A model generated the notes under the pieces. That model did no database searches, was not told the DNA's origin, and saw nothing but the letters and a program-made list of their open reading frames with translations. Below are positions 57,505 through 64,000 of a DNA stretch of 64,000 bases, piece by piece. This DNA is from SLNP01 sp964568875 (lineage in GTDB: Bacteria; Bacteroidota; Bacteroidia; Bacteroidales; VadinHA17). The stretch spans positions 3,253 through 67,252 of the forward strand of contig CAZMSH010000020.1 in the NCBI GenBank assembly GCA_964568875.1. Reading direction: 5' to 3'. How positions within the stretch are numbered: position 1 is the stretch's first letter; the number at the start of each line of letters is the position of its first letter. The translations under genes and the position numbers were made by a program.

Positions 57505-59940
57505 TTATCCTTTGTCTATAGCGTCGACCGGACACACCTCGCGGCAGCTGTCACATTTTGTACATAGATCCTGGTCGATTGTATGTTTTTCATACGGGGT
57601 GTAGGGTATTGCATCAACCGGGCAAACCTGTACGCATTTGGTACATCCGATACATTTGTCGTTGACGGTGTATTTAATAAGATCCTTGCAGCGGCCGGCG
57701 GGACATAAACCTCTTGTATGGGCTTCAAACTCGTTGCGGAAGTAAAGGAGAGTGGTTATTACCGGGTTGGGTGCCGTACGTCCCAGTCCGCACAGACTAC
57801 CATCTTTCACATAGTGGCACAGCCTCTCCAGTTCGTCAATATCCTCCAGCGATGCTTTTCCTTCTGTCAGGCGTGTAATAATTCGCAGCATTTCACCGGT
57901 TCCTACTCTGCAGAATGTGCATTTGCCACAAGACTGTTCGTGGGTGAAGGTGAGGAAGTACTTTGCCACATCGACCATGCAGTCGGAATCGTCAAGAACT
58001 ACCAGTCCCCCTGATCCCATCATTGCTCCGAGACGAGTCAGCTCTTCAAAATCGACAGGCATGTCGGCAAGCCGTTCGGGGATGCATCCTCCTGAGGGAC
58101 CGCCTATCTGCACTGCCTTGAATTTTCGTCCCGGGGCAACGCCTTCACCAATCTCTTCAACGATTCGCCTTATGGTAATGCCCATGGGAACCTCAATTAG
58201 CCCGCCACGGGCCACCTTGCCGGCGAGCGAGAAGACCTTCGTGCCTTTGCTGCCTTCCGTGCCGATTGCGTTGAAGGCGGCGGCACCGTTGCGCAGTATC
58301 CATGGCACCATGCAAAAGGTTTCGACGTTGTTTACCAGGGTGGGCAAACCCTTAAGTCCTGATTCAGCCGGAAAAGGCGGACGGTAATGCGGTGTTCCGC
58401 GGTTTCCTTCTATTGATGCTATAAGGGCTGTCTCTTCGCCGCAGACGAAGGCGCCGGCGCCTTCAAAAACACGTAATGTGAAATTTAGCGGGTTGTCGCC
58501 GGGGATAATTGAATTTTCGTTTTCAGCGGGGTTACCACTGGGTTGGGTGCCGATTATACCCTCCTTTTCGCATATTTCTATTGCAGCTTTAATTCTGCTG
58601 ACGGCGAGGGGATATTCAGCCCTGATGTAGAGGATTCCCTCTGTTGCCCCTGTAGCTCGTGCAGCGATGAGCATTCCCTCGATCACTCTGAATGGGTATG
58701 ACTCGAGAAGCATTCTGTCCATGAAGGCGCCAGGATCGCCCTCGTCGCCATTGCATATTATTACTTTGCGGGGCTCTGCAGAAGCAGCCACTATCTCCCA
58801 CTTTTTCCCTGTGGGGAATCCCCCGCCGCCCCTGCCACGGAGGCCGCTTTCGAGTAACTCATTCACCACTTCGGAGGGCTCCATTTTCTCATGCGCCCTG
58901 CGGAGACCCTCGAAGCCGCCTTTTGAACGGTACTCATCAAGAGAAAGAGGGGATAGCAGACCGTAGTGTTCGGTGGCTATATGCAGCTGATATCCAAGGA
59001 AGTTTTCGAGGTGTTTCTCGCGGACTTCATCGGCATGTATCACCTGGCTGCGGTCGAGTTCGTCGGTGCGAAAGGTATCAAGCAGTTCATCCAATGTTCC
59101 CCGCAGCTTTGCCAGAGGGGTGAGAGGCTGCAGGTGCTTCAGCAGGATGTCCTGTACCTCGCGGGGATTAACATTGATATATCTTTTCGGTTCCTTGCCG
59201 TTGACGGCTATTTCGAGCAGTGGTGTCTGGTTACAAACACCCACGCACCCCACCGGTTTTACGGCAGCGTCGAGGCGATACTGGTCCATCACCCTGCGCA
59301 CCTCTGTAATAACGTCACTGCTGCCGCCGGCGATACAGCAGGAGCCCAGACCCACGCGTATCTCATTTCCGCTCTCTGTGGGTGTAAAGTCGAAGATGCC
59401 CGCGGTATCTGCTCCCGGGTTGCTCAGGAAGTCGTCGAGCACATCTTTAACTTTTGAGGTAAGCACGTGGCCGTAAGTTATATTGTCTATCTGCACTACC
59501 GGGGCCAGAGTGCAGCACCCGAGGCATGCGACATTCTCCATTGAGAATTTGCCGTCACCGGTTGTTATCTCTCCTTTTTCGAGTTTCAGCACCCTGCGGA
59601 AGGCGTCTCCTATGAGATCAGCTCCCTTGACGTGGCAGGCGGTGCCGGTGCATATTTTAATCACATGCTCCCCGTAGGGGATATGCCTGAACTGGTTGTA
59701 GAAGGTTGACACACCGGTAACCTGCTGTGGTGTTACTTCTGTCAGTTCGTACAATAGCTTAAGCGCCTCGGAGGGTATATAATTGAAGGAATCCTGTATT
59801 GCCTGCAGCAGCGGTATGACCTTGTCGGCCTCCCTGCCTGTGGCGGCTACTATGGCTTCGACCGCAGGCCTTATATCATTGGCCCCGGTTCCCCCGCAAT
59901 TGCAGTTATGCGCTTGTTGTATATTTTCAGTTTGTGCCAA
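57505..59940 (-). CDS. NuoE-NuoF fusion, NADH-dependent diaphorase subunit
   Basis: An 811-residue fusion. Residues ~25-165 form a NuoE-like 2Fe-2S domain (CTGTACHVKGAD ... CLGCCTLAP), ~190-275 a second thioredoxin-like 2Fe-2S domain (GSCCIAGGS, CVGVCNQTP), ~310-560 the NuoF flavin domain (GRGGGGFPTGKKW, CNGDEGDPGAFMDR), then a SLBB domain and the 4Fe-4S part (CGKCTFCRVGT). Two ferredoxin clusters close it (CIGCTKCVQVCPVDAI, CTKCDSCREVCPVDAI). It takes electrons from NADH as in HndABC, HydBC or StnAB. The start is TTG 59940, overlapping the propeller gene by 14 bases. No hydrogenase subunit is present. Confidence 0.92.
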   Translation of the reverse strand: MAQTENIQQAHNCNCGGTGANDIRPAVEAIVAATGREADKVIPLLQAIQDSFNYIPSEALKLLYELTEVTPQQVTGVSTFYNQFRHIPYGEHVIKICTGTACHVKGADLIGDAFRRVLKLEKGEITTGDGKFSMENVACLGCCTLAPVVQIDNITYGHVLTSKVKDVLDDFLSNPGADTAGIFDFTPTESGNEIRVGLGSCCIAGGSSDVITEVRRVMDQYRLDAAVKPVGCVGVCNQTPLLEIAVNGKEPKRYINVNPREVQDILLKHLQPLTPLAKLRGTLDELLDTFRTDELDRSQVIHADEVREKHLENFLGYQLHIATEHYGLLSPLSLDEYRSKGGFEGLRRAHEKMEPSEVVNELLESGLRGRGGGGFPTGKKWEIVAASAEPRKVIICNGDEGDPGAFMDRMLLESYPFRVIEGMLIAARATGATEGILYIRAEYPLAVSRIKAAIEICEKEGIIGTQPSGNPAENENSIIPGDNPLNFTLRVFEGAGAFVCGEETALIASIEGNRGTPHYRPPFPAESGLKGLPTLVNNVETFCMVPWILRNGAAAFNAIGTEGSKGTKVFSLAGKVARGGLIEVPMGITIRRIVEEIGEGVAPGRKFKAVQIGGPSGGCIPERLADMPVDFEELTRLGAMMGSGGLVVLDDSDCMVDVAKYFLTFTHEQSCGKCTFCRVGTGEMLRIITRLTEGKASLEDIDELERLCHYVKDGSLCGLGRTAPNPVITTLLYFRNEFEAHTRGLCPAGRCKDLIKYTVNDKCIGCTKCVQVCPVDAIPYTPYEKHTIDQDLCTKCDSCREVCPVDAIDKG

Positions 59941-61837
59941 TGCAGTAAAGGTGTTTTATACCCCTGATGAAGACTTTGCCGTGGGCGAAGGCCGGGGTTG
60001 CGTAGACCCTTTCGCCCAGGGAGGCGGTGGCCAGTAGTTCAAATTCGCCGGCGGCTTTGATGATATATGTGTTGCCGGGTACGTCGGTGAGGTATACCTT
60101 GTCACCTGCGATGATGGGTGAGGAGTAGAATTCATAATCGAAGTAATGCTCCCAGACGATGCTGCCGTTTCGGGCGTCATAGCAGGCTATGGCTCCGTAG
60201 CTGGTTGCAACGAAGAGGTGATCGTCGGTAGCCACGAGACTTGATATCTCGGGGGTGTACTCGTTGTCTTCCCAGAGTGGCTGAGATTCGCCTGTGCCGG
60301 GCTTGTGGGCTACCAGTTTCGCGAATTCGTTACCGACAAATACCATTGTGCTGTTGACTCCCGGCGACGGACCGATTTCGGCGCTGACGCCCCTGCCCCT
60401 CCATAACTCGGCACCGGTGGCAAGATCGTAGCCGGCCACAAAGGGATCGGAGTTAAGTATTACCTGGTCTTTGCCGCCGAAGCGGGCTATCACCGGCGAT
60501 GCCCACGATATTTTGGCTCCTGTGCGCACTGTTTCCCACACCTTTTCGCCGTTGCGGGTGTTGAAAGCCATAACCGATGCGCGTACGTTATGATCGTATT
60601 GTACAATAACCAGGTTGTTGTGAATAACCAGTGATGATGCGTGTCCGTAGTGATTATCGGGAACGCCGAGGTTCTTTGCCCAGATTATTTTTCCGTTATG
60701 GTCGGCGCAGACGAGGTTGCCTGTTCCGAAGATGGCGCATACCACCTCGCTGTTGACGGCGGCTGTTGGAGCAGCAAGGCCGGTGTCATCTGTTGTCTCA
60801 GGAGGTGTTGCAGGCGCTCCTGGTATGCCGGTGGCTCGGGCTGTCCAGAGCAGTTTGCCGTCGCTGACGCTGTAGCAGTATATCTCCTCTCCGGTATTGT
60901 CAGCGCCGGTGAGGAAAAGCCTGTTACCCCAGATTACCGGAGAGTTGAAACCTTCCTTTTTTGTCTCTGCTTTCCAGATTATGTTTTTTCCTGTTGCGCC
61001 GTCCCATTCCATAGGGTAGTTTGTGCCTTCAGCGAAGCCGCGGCCTCCGGGGCCACGGAAGAAGGGGAAGGTCGTGCCGGGGGTGCGGGTTTCGGGTTTC
61101 GGGTTTTGGGTTTCGGGTTGCGGGTTTTGGGTTGCGGGTTGCGAGGTACGGGTTTCGGGTTGCGTGTTGAGGGTTTCGGGTTGCGTGTTGCGTGTTTCGG
61201 GTTGCGTGTTGAGGGTTTCGGGTTGCGTGTTGAGGGTTTCGGGTTCTGTGGTAAGGGTTTCAGTTTGCGTGGGTTGCTCTCCGGTGGTGGTGGCAGAAGG
61301 CTGTCCGCCACTTTCAGCGAGGGTTACCACCTGTACCTCTTCGGCTGTGATCACTCTGCCCGGTGAGGGCAGGTTTCTACGCATCACGGCCGAAACTACC
61401 AGTGCTGCGGCGAAGATAATCACTGCCGGTGCCAGCAGCCACTGTCGTTTTATTTTTCTGATGCCTGTTTCGTCGGTTGTATCACCGGGAAATGCCGGTA
61501 TGGTTTTATCTGACGATGATATCAGCCAGAGCGACACTATGAAGATAATTGCACTTGCCAGCAGCAGGTATGAACCTGCTCTCACCTGCCACGTAGCCGT
61601 GAAGAAGGCCTTGCGTGCAATAAGGTCGAGCGAACGGATCTGTTCCTGCAGGTCGCTGTTCCCGGGATCGCGGTCGAATTGTTCCTTTAGCTGCAGCAGG
61701 GCGGGATTGTCGAGAGGGTCGACGCGTTTCAGCTGCACATAGCCGAAAAGCATCATCACCGCCACCAGCAGGGCAAATATCCCTGCCACCAGGCTCACCG
61801 TCTTCAGCGTTTTAATATCCTTTTCTGAAAGCTCCAT
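59927..61837 (-). CDS. Membrane-anchored PQQ-type propeller with ETLNTQP repeats
   Basis: A 636-residue protein. Three membrane helices lie near residues 11-33, 85-105 and 130-150, then a repeat region (~192-253) of seven-residue units such as ETLNTQP and ETRNTQP, then a propeller (~255-636) with WPMEWD-like and WKAETKKEGFNSPVIWGNRLF, VMAFNTRNGEKVWETVRTG, GYDLATGAELWRGRG and CYDARNGSIVWEHYFD. The repeat probably serves as an extended spacer that holds the propeller away from the membrane. It is the fourth gene of the redox operon and overlaps the NuoE-NuoF gene by 14 bases. Confidence 0.88.
   Translation of the reverse strand: MELSEKDIKTLKTVSLVAGIFALLVAVMMLFGYVQLKRVDPLDNPALLQLKEQFDRDPGNSDLQEQIRSLDLIARKAFFTATWQVRAGSYLLLASAIIFIVSLWLISSSDKTIPAFPGDTTDETGIRKIKRQWLLAPAVIIFAAALVVSAVMRRNLPSPGRVITAEEVQVVTLAESGGQPSATTTGEQPTQTETLTTEPETLNTQPETLNTQPETRNTQPETLNTQPETRTSQPATQNPQPETQNPKPETRTPGTTFPFFRGPGGRGFAEGTNYPMEWDGATGKNIIWKAETKKEGFNSPVIWGNRLFLTGADNTGEEIYCYSVSDGKLLWTARATGIPGAPATPPETTDDTGLAAPTAAVNSEVVCAIFGTGNLVCADHNGKIIWAKNLGVPDNHYGHASSLVIHNNLVIVQYDHNVRASVMAFNTRNGEKVWETVRTGAKISWASPVIARFGGKDQVILNSDPFVAGYDLATGAELWRGRGVSAEIGPSPGVNSTMVFVGNEFAKLVAHKPGTGESQPLWEDNEYTPEISSLVATDDHLFVATSYGAIACYDARNGSIVWEHYFDYEFYSSPIIAGDKVYLTDVPGNTYIIKAAGEFELLATASLGERVYATPAFAHGKVFIRGIKHLYCIGTN
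61076..61262 (-). repeat. 21-bp tandem repeat inside the membrane-anchored propeller gene
   Basis: Words such as ACCCTCAACACGCAACCCGA and AACCCGAAACCC repeat with a 21-bp main period and shorter sub-units. Both G/T-rich strand bias and seven-residue units are kept over about 190 bases. Confidence 0.85.
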
Positions 61838-61846
61838 ATAATTAAT

Positions 61847-63154
61847 TTATATTGTCGTGTTCTCATTTTTCGTCACCGGGCAGAACTCGAAGCAGCGCGC
61901 ACAGCTCACGCACTTGCCCCTGTCAGGCACGTAATCGCTCCGTTCCTCCCTTCGCGTAGAGGCAAACAGCGCCACTCCCAGGGCCGTTCCGAAGAAGAGT
62001 CCCAGCCATCGTGATCCCCTGCGAAAGCGTTCTGTTATCACGACCTCCTGCTGGAAGAGATCATCGAGGTTCTTCCCTGTCTCCTTGAATTTCAGCACCT
62101 CCATAGTTGTTGCAGGAACCCCGGTTAACTGCTCGGTTCTCATTTCACGCGCGAGAGAGACGGTGGGGTTTACCGAGGCAAGATGCTGATGTGTTTTTTC
62201 TGTCAGGAACCAGCCTGCAACCATGAAGAGCGGTATCATCATCAGGTAGAGGGCAAAGCGGCTACGTTCCTTTTTGCGCGGTTCGGGCTTGTCGGATATG
62301 TTTGAGGGTAAAATGGCGTTGTAGGGGCATGAGTTTTCGCACAGCCGGCAGTTGATGCATTCTGCCGGGGTAATGGTGACGTGTCTTGCTGAGAAGCGTG
62401 AAAACCAGTTGAGAACCACTCCGTACGGACAGAGGAATCTGCAGTATGGCCGGCTGACGAAGAGGCCCGCCAGCAGCAGCAGCACCCCGAAGATAATCAT
62501 GGTGTATGGTGCGTCGAGGCGGAAGATGCCAATAAACGGATCATAGCGGCATATGATGAACATGCTGTCGGTGGCAGCAAACAGAATCGCCAGACCGAGG
62601 TAGAGGTATGGCAAAATTGAGAGGGCGGTTTCGAGCTTCTGCGGAACCTTCACCGGAAAGAGAGCTGTGAGTTCCTGGATGGCCCCGAGAGGACAGACGC
62701 CGGCGCAGAACACCCTGCCGAAGAAGAGAGCAAAGATCAGCGGAACCAGGAAAAACAGCAATGCTGAGAGAGGGATTGCGTAGCTGCTGTTGAAGAGGGT
62801 GAGGGCAACGTTCTGCACAGACCCCACCGCACAAATACATCCCTCGCGGAAGAAGCCGAAATATGCCAGTGAAAATACGGTAAGCCAGATAAGGCCCGTG
62901 CGGGATCGTTTTTTAAGGGCTAAGTATGCTGCCAGCGCCATGGCTATTACCAGCACGGCAACATCAATATATTCCCAGGCGGCGGCCCGTGGGGCAGGGT
63001 ACTGGTGCTCGGGATAGTCGTAACCTGATTCGAAATCGGGTTTCGGGAAACGCTGCTGTGCCAACAGAATGGTGTGCCATCCGAGCATTATGAACAGCAA
63101 TATGTATGGCAACTTGCTTTTAATCAACTTATTTGGCGATATTCTTTTCATCAC
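61847..63154 (-). CDS. NapH/CcoG-like membrane polyferredoxin
   Basis: A 435-residue membrane protein. It has about six membrane helices with cysteine motifs between them: FCAGVCPLGAIQEL and CRFLCPYGVVLNWFSRF, which are typical of NapH/NosR/RdxA proteins, then CINCRLCENSCPYNAI and a C-terminal CVSCARCFEFCPV. The first helix is a signal anchor. An additional GCICAVGS after helix 3 is conserved in the subgroup. Such proteins pass electrons from quinol or cytoplasmic donors to periplasmic acceptors. It lies between a ferredoxin and the propeller, and so probably links membrane and periplasm. Confidence 0.88.
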   Translation of the reverse strand: MMKRISPNKLIKSKLPYILLFIMLGWHTILLAQQRFPKPDFESGYDYPEHQYPAPRAAAWEYIDVAVLVIAMALAAYLALKKRSRTGLIWLTVFSLAYFGFFREGCICAVGSVQNVALTLFNSSYAIPLSALLFFLVPLIFALFFGRVFCAGVCPLGAIQELTALFPVKVPQKLETALSILPYLYLGLAILFAATDSMFIICRYDPFIGIFRLDAPYTMIIFGVLLLLAGLFVSRPYCRFLCPYGVVLNWFSRFSARHVTITPAECINCRLCENSCPYNAILPSNISDKPEPRKKERSRFALYLMMIPLFMVAGWFLTEKTHQHLASVNPTVSLAREMRTEQLTGVPATTMEVLKFKETGKNLDDLFQQEVVITERFRRGSRWLGLFFGTALGVALFASTRREERSDYVPDRGKCVSCARCFEFCPVTKNENTTI

Positions 63155-63177
63155 TGTCTGTAGCAGTTTTTCTCTTA

Positions 63178-63753
63178 TTATCCGGGGTTATATCCGTCTT
63201 TTCTTATGTAAGGTTGCGATGCAGGCACCCTGCTTATAGCTTCCGAAGGACAGGCCCTGGCGATAGCGCATTCGTTACAGTTTACACATATGTCGTGGTC
63301 GATCTGCATATACAGAGAGCCGTTGCCGAAATCGGCACATCCCTTGACGCATTTAGCACAGCCTATGCAGAGATCCTTGTCAATTCGGTATTCAAAGTAG
63401 GGGTCTTCAACGAAGGTGCGTATTATTGCTCCGGTGGGACACAGCTGGTTTTCGGCTGCCGTGTCGAGGTTTTTTACTCCCTGGCGGAGGTAGCCGCTGC
63501 AGAGGTCGCAGTAGCCGCACATTTCGTACGTGTGATAGCATTTCGACGCCGAAGGTGTCAGTACGCAGTGGGTTTCACACCTGCCGCACTGTGTACATTT
63601 GTAAGGGTCTATCTGCCATACGTACTCTGAGGCAGAGGTCTTTTGCACCAGCACTCCTCCGAAGTACCCCAGTGGAAGAAGGAGTACATAGCGCCCTGAG
63701 CGCCTTATGAACTCCCTCCTTCTCTGATATTTATTGAGACTGTTCTCGTCCAT
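63178..63753 (-). CDS. Exported polyferredoxin (NapG-like)
   Basis: A 191-residue protein with a basic N-terminus RRREFIRRSGRYVLLLPLGYFGGVL, Tat-like in shape (RRREF). Four iron-sulfur motifs follow: CTQCGRCETHC, CGYCDLCSGY, CIGCAKCVKGC and CVNCNECAIARACP; a CPTGAI segment is also present. Probably located at the outer face of the cytoplasmic membrane as partner of the NapH-like protein. The gene is 12 bases after the small cysteine protein. Confidence 0.85.
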   Translation of the reverse strand: MDENSLNKYQRRREFIRRSGRYVLLLPLGYFGGVLVQKTSASEYVWQIDPYKCTQCGRCETHCVLTPSASKCYHTYEMCGYCDLCSGYLRQGVKNLDTAAENQLCPTGAIIRTFVEDPYFEYRIDKDLCIGCAKCVKGCADFGNGSLYMQIDHDICVNCNECAIARACPSEAISRVPASQPYIRKDGYNPG

Positions 63754-63765
63754 TGTCTTAAGATT

Positions 63766-63948
63766 TTAGAGCGGACAGTTATCCTTTGATGTGCATCCTG
63801 CTGCCGAGGGACATGCGCTGCAATCTCGTTTTGAGGTTGTCGTCCTTGCAGCCAGAAACAGAGATATTGCCGCCAGCATCCCGAGGAGGCCCCATCTGGC
63901 TGCTGACTTTATGAATCTCTTCCTGTCGATGTTTTTTTCAGTTGACAT
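63766..63948 (-). CDS. Small membrane protein with cysteine tail
   Basis: A 60-residue protein. A basic N-terminus (DRKRFIKSAARW), a membrane helix (GLLGMLAAISLFLAA), and a tail with four cysteines (CSACPSAAGCTSKDNCP). The spacing could hold one iron-sulfur cluster or disulfides. No family is recognised. It opens the part of the redox operon seen in this window and overlaps the end of an upstream frame, so translational coupling is likely. Confidence 0.7.
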   Translation of the reverse strand: MSTEKNIDRKRFIKSAARWGLLGMLAAISLFLAARTTTSKRDCSACPSAAGCTSKDNCPL

Positions 63949-64000
63949 CTGTATAACTTTTTGTTGTCATTGTATCGCCTTCAGTTTCCAGATTTATGGG
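63938..64000 (-). CDS. Possible 3' end of an upstream operon gene (partial)
   Basis: On the minus strand a frame is open from the window edge and stops with TGA at 63940-63938, overlapping the start of the small cysteine protein. Only 20 residues are visible (ending KSYTDVN), too few to name a family. The tight overlap fits the packing of the operon. Confidence 0.4.
   Translation of the reverse strand, partial: PINLETEGDTMTTKSYTDVN

Noticed and set aside
57505..59940. Electron-bifurcating hydrogenase
   Set aside because: The NuoE-NuoF fusion fits such complexes, but no H-cluster subunit with its cysteine motifs is found nearby.
60641..61366. Plus-strand frames with valine- and glycine-rich repeats (FGLRV, FWVSG)
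   Set aside because: They are the antisense of the 21-bp repeat and propeller coding sequence.
1..64000. tRNA or rRNA genes
   Set aside because: I looked for T-loop and acceptor-like patterns in the gaps and found none I could support; a dedicated tRNA search was not possible.

Overview
The window looks like a chromosomal segment of a Bacteroidota bacterium, probably Bacteroidales or Marinilabiliales. The evidence is two SusC/SusD pairs, type IX secretion C-terminal sorting domains (type A and type B), an ECF sigma/FecR/SusC/SusD relay, and several promoters matching the Bacteroidetes -7 box TAnnTTTG. A run of exactly 100 N (57082-57181) marks a scaffold gap, so this is an assembled draft.

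Layout. 1-5.3 kb: 3' end of a large PKD adhesin with a type B sorting domain; a four-helix-bundle (S23-like) gene inside inverted tandem repeats; an AbiEii-type nucleotidyltransferase with a small partner; an AAA ATPase/DUF4143 gene with two identical operator-like palindromes. 5.3-7.6 kb: exported 1-Cys peroxiredoxin and a membrane-anchored SARP-like regulator. 7.7-24.5 kb (+ strand): two DcuC-type carriers, a sorted secreted protein, two paralogous M14 carboxypeptidases, SusC/SusD, isoaspartyl dipeptidase, an esterase-like lipoprotein, an SLC13 carrier and an L-2-hydroxyglutarate oxidase-like enzyme. Together these suggest use of acidic or isoaspartyl peptides and dicarboxylates. 24.7-28.2 kb: a compact PqqD / HPr-kinase-like / S24-S26 peptidase / ABC exporter cassette with its own promoter but no visible precursor peptide. 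28.2-33.2 kb: an accessory region with a REP-associated transposase (RAYT) interrupted by an amber codon, several hairpin repeats, a 57-residue membrane protein, a lipoprotein with a glycine-zipper tail, and a GYF_2-dispanin / DUF2752 / GYF_2-dispanin trio. 33.2-40 kb: rnr, ispG, cysS and an N-acyl-D-amino-acid deacylase. 40.5-47.8 kb (- strand): ECF sigma, FecR, STN-SusC, SusD and a lipoprotein, bracketed by two related noncoding elements ending in the same terminator. 48.2-50 kb: a PQQ-type propeller lipoprotein and a second four-helix-bundle gene. 50.1-64 kb (- strand): one long, tightly packed operon of ferredoxins, polyferredoxin, three-helix-anchored propeller, NuoE-NuoF fusion, 2Fe-2S oxidoreductase (gapped), propeller, glycosyltransferase and an ABC ATPase/FtsX permease pair.

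The strongest unusual signal is a dispersed repeat family. Each intact copy starts with a hairpin (seven-base arms, three-base loop) followed by a conserved ATATTCATAG box and a C-rich tail ending near TTGTCGCCG. Arms change in a compensating way between copies. The family surrounds the RAYT, supplies the stop codon of the AbiEii-type gene, and, with a 21-bp hairpin array, lies in frame inside the FtsX permease gene. A second theme is that both four-helix-bundle genes sit between inverted short tandem arrays next to the stop codons of other genes. A third is that several proteins carry in-frame low-complexity inserts made of the same kind of short repeats.
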